Source of the DNA: CAILZL01 sp963791615
GTDB lineage: Bacteria > Pseudomonadota > Gammaproteobacteria > Steroidobacterales > Steroidobacteraceae
Direction: 5' to 3'
Assembly: GCA_963791615.1 (NCBI GenBank)
Contig: CAWBTE010000005.1
Span: forward strand, 558,001-622,000
Length of the DNA: 64,000 nucleotides
Position numbers and translations under genes: made by a program. This document shows positions 28,848 to 36,729 of the stretch, piece after piece (position 1 is the first letter of the stretch; each line of letters starts with the position of its first letter). The notes below the pieces were generated by a model that was given only the letters and a program-made list of their open reading frames with translations, had not been told where the DNA came from and ran no database searches.

Positions 28848-29474
28848 TTGCAGTATCCAGTGGAGTTGAAATCTTCCCGACGTGCTCTGATTGCGCTGGT
28901 AGTGATCTGGACACTGGGCATCCTGGTATCCGGCCGTGCCCCTTACGACCGGGGCACCTGGCTGATGGAAGTGATGCCCTGCCTGATCCTGATGCCCATT
29001 CTGTGGTGGACACGACAACGTTACGTGTTCACACCGCTGGTGTATGCCTTGATCACGGTGCATGGATTAATCCTGATGCTGGGTGGCGCGTACACCTATG
29101 CGCGCGTGCCGCTGGGATTCTGGATGCAGGACTGGTTTGACTGGTCGCGCAACAACTACGACAAGATCGGTCACTTCGCACAGGGATTTGTGCCTGCCTT
29201 CGTGGTGCGGGAATTGCTGGTGCGCGTGTACACGTTGTCCTCCCGAAACCTGATTGCGATGCTCACCGTGAGCGTGTGTCTGGCGATCAGCGCGCTATAT
29301 GAATTGATCGAGTGGGGGGCAGCGTTGGCGCTGGGTTCGAGCGCCAATGAGTTTCTGGGCACGCAGGGTTATGTGTGGGACACCCAATCCGACATGTTCC
29401 TGGCGCTGGTGGGTGCGCTGTCTGCGTTGTTGCTGGTACGCTGGCATGAACGCGCGATGCACAAAATGGAGTGA
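28848..29474 (+). CDS. DUF2238 (YjdF-like) integral membrane protein
   Basis: A 208-residue inner-membrane protein with five to six predicted helices. The conserved features are WFDWSRNNYDKIGHFAQGFVPAFVVRELLVR in the middle and SALYELIEWGAALALGSSANEFLGTQGYVWDTQSDM near the end, which together define the YjdF/DUF2238 family. Its biochemical role is unknown. The start is uncertain: TTG at 28848 or GTG at 28860. It begins 9 nt after gyrB and is probably read through from it. Confidence 0.8.
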   Translation: MQYPVELKSSRRALIALVVIWTLGILVSGRAPYDRGTWLMEVMPCLILMPILWWTRQRYVFTPLVYALITVHGLILMLGGAYTYARVPLGFWMQDWFDWSRNNYDKIGHFAQGFVPAFVVRELLVRVYTLSSRNLIAMLTVSVCLAISALYELIEWGAALALGSSANEFLGTQGYVWDTQSDMFLALVGALSALLLVRWHERAMHKME

Positions 29475-29556
29475 CTACGCAGGGCACGTCCATTAAGGAA
29501 GGTCTGAATGTATCGAATCTGTCATTTCGACCCCTTCGACTTCGCTTGCATGGTCT

Positions 29557-29596
29557 GTTCCGGCACGACAGAGCGTAGTCTTTGGAGTGCCGGAAC
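29557..29596. repeat. Intergenic inverted repeat
   Basis: A perfect 10-bp inverted repeat, GTTCCGGCAC at 29557-29566 and GTGCCGGAAC at 29587-29596, with a 20-bp loop. It is in the gap between the YjdF-like gene and the ModA-like gene, beside TGTCATTTCGACCCC, which resembles dispersed intergenic repeats of proteobacteria. It may be a REP-like element or a terminator without T run. Confidence 0.45.
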
Positions 29597-29620
29597 GACG
29601 CCATGGGGGATGGGGATATC

Positions 29621-30385
29621 ATGAAAAAGCATTCGCGTACGGCAGCCGCATTGATGCTGGGCCTGTCGATTGTGCTGTCGCTGATCGCAAAAGTGCAGGC
29701 TGCTGAGCTCCAGGTCCTGGCGGGCGGCGCCATGGTGGAACCGTTAAGAGAGCTCGCTCCTCGTTTCGAGAAGACCTCCGGCCACAAGCTGGTGTTTCAC
29801 TTTGGCGCCACACCCGAACTGATCAAGCTGGCCACCACCGGCACGCCTTTCGACCTTGGCGTATTCCCTGAGGATGTGTTGAAGCACACCCCCGCTCGTG
29901 CGCAGTTTGCGGCGGGGCCGGCAACCCGGATTGCTCACGCAGGCTTGGCAGTAGCGGTCCGTGCCGACGCACCGAGGCCCGACATCAGCACGCCGGATGC
30001 ATTGAAGCAAACGCTGCTCAGTGCGAAGTCCATTGTCACCATACCAGCGAGCGCAACCGGCACACAGCTGCTGCAGGTGTTCGAAGTACTTGGCATCAGC
30101 GAGGCAATGAAACTCAAGACCATGGCGCAGGCTACGCCAGCACAGATTGCTGAAACAGTTGCCAGAGGGGATGGCGAGCTTGCAGTATTTCTGGTCAATG
30201 TACTGATGGCGCCCGGTCTGGATGTAGTCGGGCCGTTCCCGGCCGAACTGCAGCGTGAAGTGGTGTTTACAGCGGCTGTTGCTGCGAACACCAGGGAAGC
30301 GGACGCTGCCAGGGCGTTTATCAACTTTCTGACTTCTCCCGCAGCCATCGCGGTCTTGAAAGCAAAAGGTCTGGAGCCCGACTGA
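29621..30385 (+). CDS. ModA-like periplasmic substrate-binding protein
   Basis: A 254-residue exported protein with a signal peptide ending at about residue 26 (SLIAKVQAAE). The mature part (ELQVLAGGAMVEPLRELAPRFEKTSGHKLVFHFGATPELIKLATTGTPFDLGVFPEDVLK) has the two-lobed type 2 binding-protein pattern of molybdate-binding ModA, with the family's late STSPAAIAVLKAKGLEP ending. No permease or ATPase gene is adjacent, so it is an orphan and may bind another oxyanion or organic acid. The ATG at 29621 follows a GGGGAT Shine-Dalgarno; longer in-frame starts lie in the repeat region. Confidence 0.8.
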   Translation: MKKHSRTAAALMLGLSIVLSLIAKVQAAELQVLAGGAMVEPLRELAPRFEKTSGHKLVFHFGATPELIKLATTGTPFDLGVFPEDVLKHTPARAQFAAGPATRIAHAGLAVAVRADAPRPDISTPDALKQTLLSAKSIVTIPASATGTQLLQVFEVLGISEAMKLKTMAQATPAQIAETVARGDGELAVFLVNVLMAPGLDVVGPFPAELQREVVFTAAVAANTREADAARAFINFLTSPAAIAVLKAKGLEPD

Positions 30386-30455
30386 GGGGAACGCCACAGC
30401 GAAGGGTCGTCAATAACACAGGGTTATCAATAACAATGGCCGGGGAGAAGAAGCA

Positions 30456-30899
30456 ATGATCGACCAACGCACCGCACCCTATGCAGCGCTCCTGCTCAGG
30501 ATCGCACTCGGGTTACTGTTCATCGTGCACATTTACTGGAAGTTCGTCATCTTTGGTTTCGATACGTGGTTGAGCAGGTTGGAAGAAGCGGGCTATTCCA
30601 TGCCGGTAGTGATCTACGTGCTGTGTGCCGAGTTCGCGGCCGCCCTGTTGCTCATCCCCGGCATTCTCACGCGCTGGGTGAGCTTGTTTGCCCTGCCGCT
30701 TTTGCTGGGCGCCTCGCAGTTCTGGCTGGTGCGGACCGGCTTTTTCTTTACGGTTTCCGGCGCTGAGCTTCCGATGTTGTGGGGGCTTGCCCTGATTGTG
30801 CAGGCATTGCTCGGCGACGGAGCGTATGCATTGGGATTGCCATGGCGTCGTGGTTCCGTTACGAAGCCATTATCCGCGACCAACACGCGTATGACATGA
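30456..30899 (+). CDS. DoxX family membrane protein
   Basis: A 147-residue integral membrane protein with four predicted helices (about 10-30, 50-68, 73-92 and 100-118). The N-terminal LLLRIALGLLFIVHIYWKF and CAEFAAALLLIPGILTRWVSLFALPLLLGA match the DoxX/DoxD-like family. Members are linked to redox and oxidative stress in several bacteria, but the function here is not shown. It follows the ModA-like gene by 70 nt with a GGGGAGAAG ribosome site. Confidence 0.8.
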   Translation: MIDQRTAPYAALLLRIALGLLFIVHIYWKFVIFGFDTWLSRLEEAGYSMPVVIYVLCAEFAAALLLIPGILTRWVSLFALPLLLGASQFWLVRTGFFFTVSGAELPMLWGLALIVQALLGDGAYALGLPWRRGSVTKPLSATNTRMT

Positions 30900-31023
30900 T
30901 CACGGTGTTGGCCCGATCTGACCAGCAAATGTCAGGTCGCCGTCTGTAATCGTCTGAATGCGATGCACAGAGAATTCCAGCATCGAAAATATTGCGGATT
31001 TCTATTCAGATGTAGGAGGGGAG

Positions 31024-33188
31024 ATGACATCGAAGCATTTGAATGTCGCGTGGATAGGCCTGCTCGGCACGCTGCAGGCCTGCACGGGGATCAATACAGG
31101 AATCGACATTGCGGAAGACGACATCGGCGGCCGCGTAACCGGCAGCGCTGGGCCCGAGGCAGGTGTCTGGGTGATCGCGGAAACGAAAGATCTGCCAACC
31201 AAGTATGCCAAGGTGGTCGTGACCGATGATCAGGGACGCTTTGTCATTCCTGATCTACCGACGGCCAACTACAAAGTCTGGGTGCGCGGTTACGGGTTGC
31301 GAGACACCGCACAGGTTGAGGCTCGGCCAGGCAAGTTGCTCGATTTCAAAGCCGAGCCGGTGGCTTCTGCAGCCGCAGACGCGCAGCACTATCCCGGCAT
31401 GTACTGGTATTCCATGATCAATGTTCCCGGTCCCAAGGAATTTCCCGGAACCGGCTCGAGCGGCAACAAGATGCCGCCGACGATGAAGAGCCAGGAACAA
31501 TGGGTGGATACGGTCAAGAACATGTGCCAGTCGTGCCATGCGCTGGGGTCGCGCGGTGTTCGTGAAGTGCCGAAAATGTTCATGGATGGCAACAACTCGC
31601 ATTCGGCATGGGCGATGCGCACGGTGGCGGGTCAGGCGATGGAGTACATGGCAACGGTGCTGACCAGCATGGGGCCACCGAGCGCCTATTCCATCTTCGC
31701 AAACTGGACCGATCGAATCGCCGCAGGCGAATTGCCGTTCGACAAGCCCGTGCGGCCGACAGGGCATCGAGCGCAACGTCGTGTACACGATGTGGGATTG
31801 GGCATCGCCGAAGCATTACCAGCATGATGCGATCTCAACCGACAAGCGCGATCCAACCATCAATGCCAATGGCCTGATCTATGGCTCGCCCGAGGAAAGC
31901 ACGAACCTGGTGCCGACGCTTGATCCGGTCAAGCATGTTGCGGCAACCATCAGACATCCTTATCTCGATCCGAAACCGCCCTCATTCGCAGACGCGCCAC
32001 GTGGACCCTCAGCCTATTGGGGTGACGAAGCCATCTGGGATGGCAGCACCAGCATTCACAATGTGCTGTTCGATAAAGAGGGCAAGGTGTGGTTCACCGC
32101 AAGGTTGCGGCCATTCGACAATCCCGCCTATTGCAAGACAGGCTCGGATCACCCTTCCGCAAAGGTAGCGCCGCAGGCGATGTCGATGCGTCAGTTGTCG
32201 CGCTTCGATCCCCAGACCGGCAAGTGGGATCTGATCAATACCTGTTACTCAACCCATCATCTGTATTTCGGCCACGATGAGCAAGACAGGCTGTGGACCA
32301 GTTCGGGTCCGCCAGCCGCTGGGGGCGGCGTGGTCGGCTGGCTGGACACCAACAAATTCCGCGCGACGCTGGATGGTGTGGCAGCGCAGGGCTGGGCGCC
32401 GCTGGTCATCGATACCAATGGCAACGGCAAGCGCGATCGCATGGGTGGAGGGCAACCAGCCACTGGATCCAAACAAGGACAAGCGCGTCACCGCATCGTT
32501 CTACGGTGTCATGCCGCACCCGCTGGATGGCACGGTGTGGGGGCAATCGATGGATCGCGGTTACTCGCGTATTGATCAACCGGGCTATCTCGTGCGGGTA
32601 GTGCCTGGATCAGATCCAACCAACACTGCGCTGAGCGAAATCTTTCAACCGCCTGAAGGTACATTCGGTCCACGCGGGCTTGATATTGGACTGGATGGTC
32701 TGGTGTGGACTGCGCTTTCCAGTGGTCATCTCGCCAGCTTTGATCGCAGCCTGTGCAAGGGACAGTTGAATGGTCCCAACACTGCAGATGGCAAACATTG
32801 TGCAGAAGGCTGGAAGACCTATCGGTTGCCCGGTCCGCAGTTCAAGGGCATGGACCCCAAGGGCAGCGCCAACCATGCCTATTACGTTTGGGTCGATCGC
32901 TACAACACGCTCGGCCTCGGCGCCAATGTGCCGATCGCAACGGCCAATGGCAGTGAGTCGGTGCTGGCGCTGGTAGATGGAAAATTCGTGGACCTACGCG
33001 TGCCGTATCCGCTGGGCTTCTTCACCAAGAATTTCGACGGTCGCATCGATGATGCGAATGCCGGCTGGAAGGGCCGCGGTCTCTGGACCACCTCCGGCAC
33101 ACGTGCGAACTTCCACGGTGAAGGCGGCACCGATGCGTATCCGAAAGTTTTCAAGGTGCAGATGCGCCCCAGTCCGCTCGCAAACTGA
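31024..33188 (+). CDS. Exported carboxypeptidase-regulatory-like / cytochrome c / beta-propeller protein (two frameshifts)
   Basis: Read through two one-base insertions this is a single 720-residue protein. The ATG at 31024 follows AGGAGGGGAG. After a signal with a cysteine (LLGTLQACTG) come a carboxypeptidase-regulatory beta domain (DIGGRVTGSAGPEAGVWVIAE... VVTDDQGRFVIPDLPTANYKVWVRGYG), a c-type haem site CQSCH at about residue 165, then a long region of propeller-like repeats (FDKEGKVWFTARLRPF, DEQDRLWTSSG, DIGLDGLVWTALSSGH) recalling virginiamycin-B-lyase/SMP-30 folds. Frame changes at 31759 (extra A before CAG GGC, restoring RPQGIERN) and 32438 (extra C, restoring KRDAWVEGNQP). Each piece joins without loss of residues, so sequence error is likelier than decay. 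It lies before a FAH-family gene; the substrate is unknown. Confidence 0.75.
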
Positions 33189-33248
33189 AATCACTATCCA
33201 GCCCTTGGTTGCGCACACTGATATGCGCAGCTGCCTGAGGAACACGTC

Positions 33249-34043
33249 ATGAAAAAGACTTCGAGAAGAGACATCGTCACCGCGGCCATGGGCGCTGCGG
33301 CATCCACCACCCTCGCTTCATCCAGCATGGCCGCAACGCCGGCCGGCACGAGCACGTTGTTTGCGGTGTCGTCGGCAACCATTCCCATCATTGGCGAGTC
33401 GCGTTTGTTTCCGGTGCGGCGTATCTATTGCATCGGCCGCAACTACGCGGCGCACGCCATCGAGCGCGGCGGTGATCCGAACCGTGAACCGCCGTTCTTT
33501 TTCCAGAAGCCCACCGATGCGATCCAGAACGTTGCACTGGGCGTCGTTGCGGATCATCCCTATCCGCAGTTGACCAAGAACTATCACCACGAAGTGGAAC
33601 TGGTGGCGGTGCTCAAGTCCGGCGGTGTGAATATTCCCGTCGAAAAAGCACTGGATCATGTCTATGGTTACGCCGTCGGACTGGATATGACGCGACGCGA
33701 TCTGCAGGACGCCATGCGCGAACAGCAGCGGCCCTGGGAGATCGGCAAGAGTTTCGATCACTCGGCAGTGCTGGGGCCAATCCACAAGGTCGCCGAGGTA
33801 GGGCATCCGGCAAAGGGCGCCATCTCGCTGGCGATCAACGGCAAGATCCAGCAGAACTCCGATCTGAACAAAATGATCTGGAATGTAGCCGAGCAGATCG
33901 CCAGGCTGTCACAGGCATTCGAGCTGAAAGCAGGCGACATCATCTACTCAGGCACGCCGGAGAATGTCAGCCCGGTCGTTAAAGGCGATGTCCTGCTGTG
34001 CAAGATTGAGGGACTGAAGGACATGTCGGTCCGGATCCTCTAG
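33249..34043 (+). CDS. Fumarylacetoacetate-hydrolase family protein with Tat-type signal
   Basis: A 264-residue FAH-superfamily protein, closest in motif to fumarylpyruvate/acylpyruvate hydrolases: RIYCIGRNYAAHA, PPFFFQKPTDA, NYHHEVELVAVL with the metal ligand glutamates, VYGYAVGLDMTRRDLQ and IIYSGTPENVSPV. Unusually, the first 30 residues are a twin-arginine-like signal (KKTSRRDIVTAAMGAAASTTLASSSMAA), whereas relatives are normally cytosolic. It starts 60 nt after the cytochrome/propeller gene. The fold is clear; the substrate and exported location are inferred. Confidence 0.8.
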   Translation: MKKTSRRDIVTAAMGAAASTTLASSSMAATPAGTSTLFAVSSATIPIIGESRLFPVRRIYCIGRNYAAHAIERGGDPNREPPFFFQKPTDAIQNVALGVVADHPYPQLTKNYHHEVELVAVLKSGGVNIPVEKALDHVYGYAVGLDMTRRDLQDAMREQQRPWEIGKSFDHSAVLGPIHKVAEVGHPAKGAISLAINGKIQQNSDLNKMIWNVAEQIARLSQAFELKAGDIIYSGTPENVSPVVKGDVLLCKIEGLKDMSVRIL

Positions 34044-34195
34044 TCCGACAGGCTGCTAGGTCGTCTTCAATGTCATAGCTTCGATCCCGATTTCGCCGGC
34101 ACCTGTTCGGATCTGCTGGTGCTCTCGCAGCGCTTTCACGTTGTGCACCCGCACCGACTTTGATCCGATCAAAACTGTGTCCGGTTCCCTTGCTG
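34044..34195. other. Convergent gap with a possible gene scrap
   Basis: 152 bases between two converging genes. On the minus strand there is an open frame ending at the TAG at 34058-34056 that reads LIGSKSVRVHNVKALREHQQIRTGAGEIGIEAM, with protein-like composition. I cannot assign it; it may be the 3' end of a lost gene or chance. Confidence 0.25.
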
Positions 34196-35029
34196 CTACT
34201 GCGGTGGCGGCGGGAGATCTGCCGGCGGTGTCAGGTCGAAGCGCTGCTTGCCGGTGTCGGGATCGATGGCTCTGTCGTACTTCGGGCAGGCGTTGTACTC
34301 GCCCATCGGGTGATCGCCGATACGCTTATAAGTCATCTTGAATTCCAGGGGCTGGCGCAACACTTCGGGTGCATCCAGAACCGTGTCCACTTCAAGCACC
34401 CCATCGTCCCTGACGAAAATGCGTTCAGTGGTTCTGGCGTTGTTGCCGATTGATGGAGCAGTACGCACGCCAAAGATGTCAGCCTCAGGATTCAAACCAG
34501 CGGTTTCTACAACCAGGGTCTGATTCTCCCAGTGACCGATTGAAGTCCCGGCATTGGACGTATCAATATCGTCAGGCAGTTTCCTGCCATCCGTATATAT
34601 GCGCCGGATAAGGCCGCCTTCTGATGTGATGGTGACTCGACCTGGAGTGAACAGGAATTCGATGCGTCCCTCCAGGCCGGCATTCAAGCCGCCATACGCA
34701 AACGGACGACAGTATGCTGCCGTAGCCAGGCCAGGATCGATCCCCGCATCCGTAGCTTTTCTAGTGGCGCGGAGCTCTTCAAGTGCGGCCGGCTGCAACG
34801 GCGAAGGCTCCTTCAGCAGCAGGTCGGTTACCGGTGTGGTTGGACGCACGGTTGCGCCCCATGCGCCGCTCCAGTCAGGCAGTGCGGCGAGCGATTCGTA
34901 GTTCATGCCGGGAGCCTGAGCCTGTACGCCCGGAAGCTTGTCGGACTCCTGTGAGCCACATCCGGCGAGCAAAAGCGTCGCCACGAAAGCCATGCGCTGC
35001 AGCGGCCACTCAGCTGATGACGGTGTCAT
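34196..35029 (-). CDS. Lipoprotein of the DUF6152-partner family
   Basis: A 277-residue predicted lipoprotein (lipobox LLAGC, residues 20-24). The mature part shows the features shared with the partners at 60436-61248 and 61946-62779: an N-terminal LPDWSGAWG, then RIYTDGRKLPDDID, SIGHWENQTLVVETAGL and a late TTERIFVRDDGVLEVDTVL. The pattern suggests a beta-rich periplasmic domain. It follows the DUF6152 gene on the same strand with a 4-nt overlap, so the two are translationally coupled. No function is known to me. Confidence 0.75.
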   Translation of the reverse strand: MTPSSAEWPLQRMAFVATLLLAGCGSQESDKLPGVQAQAPGMNYESLAALPDWSGAWGATVRPTTPVTDLLLKEPSPLQPAALEELRATRKATDAGIDPGLATAAYCRPFAYGGLNAGLEGRIEFLFTPGRVTITSEGGLIRRIYTDGRKLPDDIDTSNAGTSIGHWENQTLVVETAGLNPEADIFGVRTAPSIGNNARTTERIFVRDDGVLEVDTVLDAPEVLRQPLEFKMTYKRIGDHPMGEYNACPKYDRAIDPDTGKQRFDLTPPADLPPPPQ

Positions 35030-35463
35030 TTGCCAGCCTCCGGTGCTTTCTTGATGCTGTAGGCCGATGGGTCAGTGCCGCCCGGTGCAAAGGGCTCATT
35101 GCGGGTCACCGTGCCATCGGCATGCGTCAACTTGATGAAAGCGCCGCCCGGCCTTTTGTCCTTCAGCGGGAAGTATTCCACGGTGACCTTCTCACCAGCC
35201 TTCACAGAGGACTTGGTCCAGCCATAACGGGTGAGCAGGCTGACTGCACCAGCCTCAAGCCCATAGAGGTCATGGGCGCCCTTGGCATTGGGCACGTACA
35301 CCCAGACGAACACATGCGGATTACTCCACTCCACCTTGGCGACTGTGCCGCTGAGGGTGGCGCGCGTATTGAGATCGAACATGGCGTACGAATGATGCGC
35401 AAGCGCAGGTACTGCATTCGACAGCAGACCAGCCACGAGCAAAAGTCCGGCAGATGATTTCAC
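35026..35463 (-). CDS. DUF6152 family exported protein
   Basis: A 145-residue exported protein. The signal peptide ends SNAVPALA, and the predicted mature protein begins HHSYAMFD (residues 23-30). The family pattern follows: ATLSGTVAKVEWSNPHVFVWVYV, GLEAGAVSLLTRYGWTKSSVKAGEKVTVEYFPLKD. It overlaps the downstream partner lipoprotein gene by 4 nt. A homologous domain is fused to a partner domain in the divergent gene at 35584. Metal binding through the N-terminal histidines is conceivable but not shown. Confidence 0.8.
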   Translation of the reverse strand: MKSSAGLLLVAGLLSNAVPALAHHSYAMFDLNTRATLSGTVAKVEWSNPHVFVWVYVPNAKGAHDLYGLEAGAVSLLTRYGWTKSSVKAGEKVTVEYFPLKDKRPGGAFIKLTHADGTVTRNEPFAPGGTDPSAYSIKKAPEAGK

Positions 35464-35583
35464 AAGAACCCCCTAAGCCCGACGATATGGAGTGTAATTA
35501 TTGTGTGAATGGACCAAGCATAGCATTGGGGTATAGATTTGGCGCAATGCGGCTGAATCTAATTAGCACGGGGGACTGATCGG

Positions 35584-36609
35584 ATGCCAACTACAAAAAC
35601 GATGCACACGGCGATATGTTTGGCGGTCATTTGCACGCTCACGGCTCCGGTTGCGCTCGCGCATCACGGCGCGGCGGAGTTCGATCCGACGCAATTCGTG
35701 GTCTTCGAAGGAACAGTCCGTAATTACAAGTGGGGCAACCCGCATGTCTACCTTTCGGTCGAAGTGACTGATACGTCCGGCAAGAAGTACGTGCAGCAGA
35801 TTGAGGCGGCTCCCGCCGCGCAGCTGTTTTCGCGAGGCGTGACGCGCGATCTGGTGCGTGCAGGCGATCACGTCACCATTCGCGCCAATCCCCATCGCGG
35901 CGGGCGGAGCTACGCTGTACTGGGCTACGAACTGGTGAAAGACGATGGGTCGCGCTATCCGCTGACGACTGCCGCTTTGAAATCACTGGGTCCGGGAGCG
36001 GGAGTAGCAACGAGTGTCGCCGGAACCTGGGTTCCACAGCCGGAACGCTTCATGACCCTTCAAGGGGCCATCAAGAGCTGGCCCAGGACTGAGCTTGCGA
36101 CAAAGTTCATGACAACAAGCGGACCCGCCCTGGCCGCCAATCGACTGAAGTGCATACCGCAAGGTGCCCCCTTCCTGATGGCGCTATCCGTGCCCATTGA
36201 GATCGCCGTGAACAGGGACACCGTGATTCTCGACATCGACTTTGGCGATGACACGCAGCGGGTGGTACACCTTGGCGCAACCCATCCCGCCGGTTTGAAG
36301 CCAACACCGCTCGGTCATTCGGTGGGGCGCTGGGAAGGTACGACCCTGGTCGTCGACACTACGGGTTTCGAATCACATCCCGACGGCCTGGGTTACGGGT
36401 TTCCTTCCAGTCGGGCGAAACACACGATTGAACGCCTTGCACTCAGCGCCGACCGCAAACACCTCGACTATGACATCACCATCGAAGATCCCACGTATCT
36501 GCCCGCACCGGTCAAATTCCAGACCCAGTGGGACTACCGGCCCGGGCAGAAGCCATCGAATGCCCGCTGTGACGCTGATACCGCCCAGCGATATCTCGAA
36601 GGCAAATAG
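35584..36609 (+). CDS. Fused DUF6152 and partner-domain protein
   Basis: A 341-residue exported protein joining in one chain what are two genes elsewhere in this window. Residues 1-26 are a signal peptide ending APVALA. Residues 27-120 form a DUF6152 domain (HHGAAEFDPTQFVVFEGTVRNYKWGNPHVYLSVEV, QQIEAAPAAQLFSRGVTRDLVRAGDHVTIRANP). After a short linker, residues 135-341 resemble the partner family (SVAGTWVP, LGHSVGRWEGTTLVVDTTGF, KHTIERLALSADRKHLDYDITIEDPTYL). It is transcribed divergently from the DUF6152-lipoprotein pair, 120 nt away. Confidence 0.8.
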   Translation: MPTTKTMHTAICLAVICTLTAPVALAHHGAAEFDPTQFVVFEGTVRNYKWGNPHVYLSVEVTDTSGKKYVQQIEAAPAAQLFSRGVTRDLVRAGDHVTIRANPHRGGRSYAVLGYELVKDDGSRYPLTTAALKSLGPGAGVATSVAGTWVPQPERFMTLQGAIKSWPRTELATKFMTTSGPALAANRLKCIPQGAPFLMALSVPIEIAVNRDTVILDIDFGDDTQRVVHLGATHPAGLKPTPLGHSVGRWEGTTLVVDTTGFESHPDGLGYGFPSSRAKHTIERLALSADRKHLDYDITIEDPTYLPAPVKFQTQWDYRPGQKPSNARCDADTAQRYLEGK

Positions 36610-36729
36610 CCGGCCTCACGATCCCATGGGATTTTGCCGTTCCTCTGCATTGAGGCAATCTGTCGCCAGTATTGAAGAGCCGCTGATCATTCATCGGATA
36701 CTTGGGGCATCTGGGTCGGCAGACCCTGG

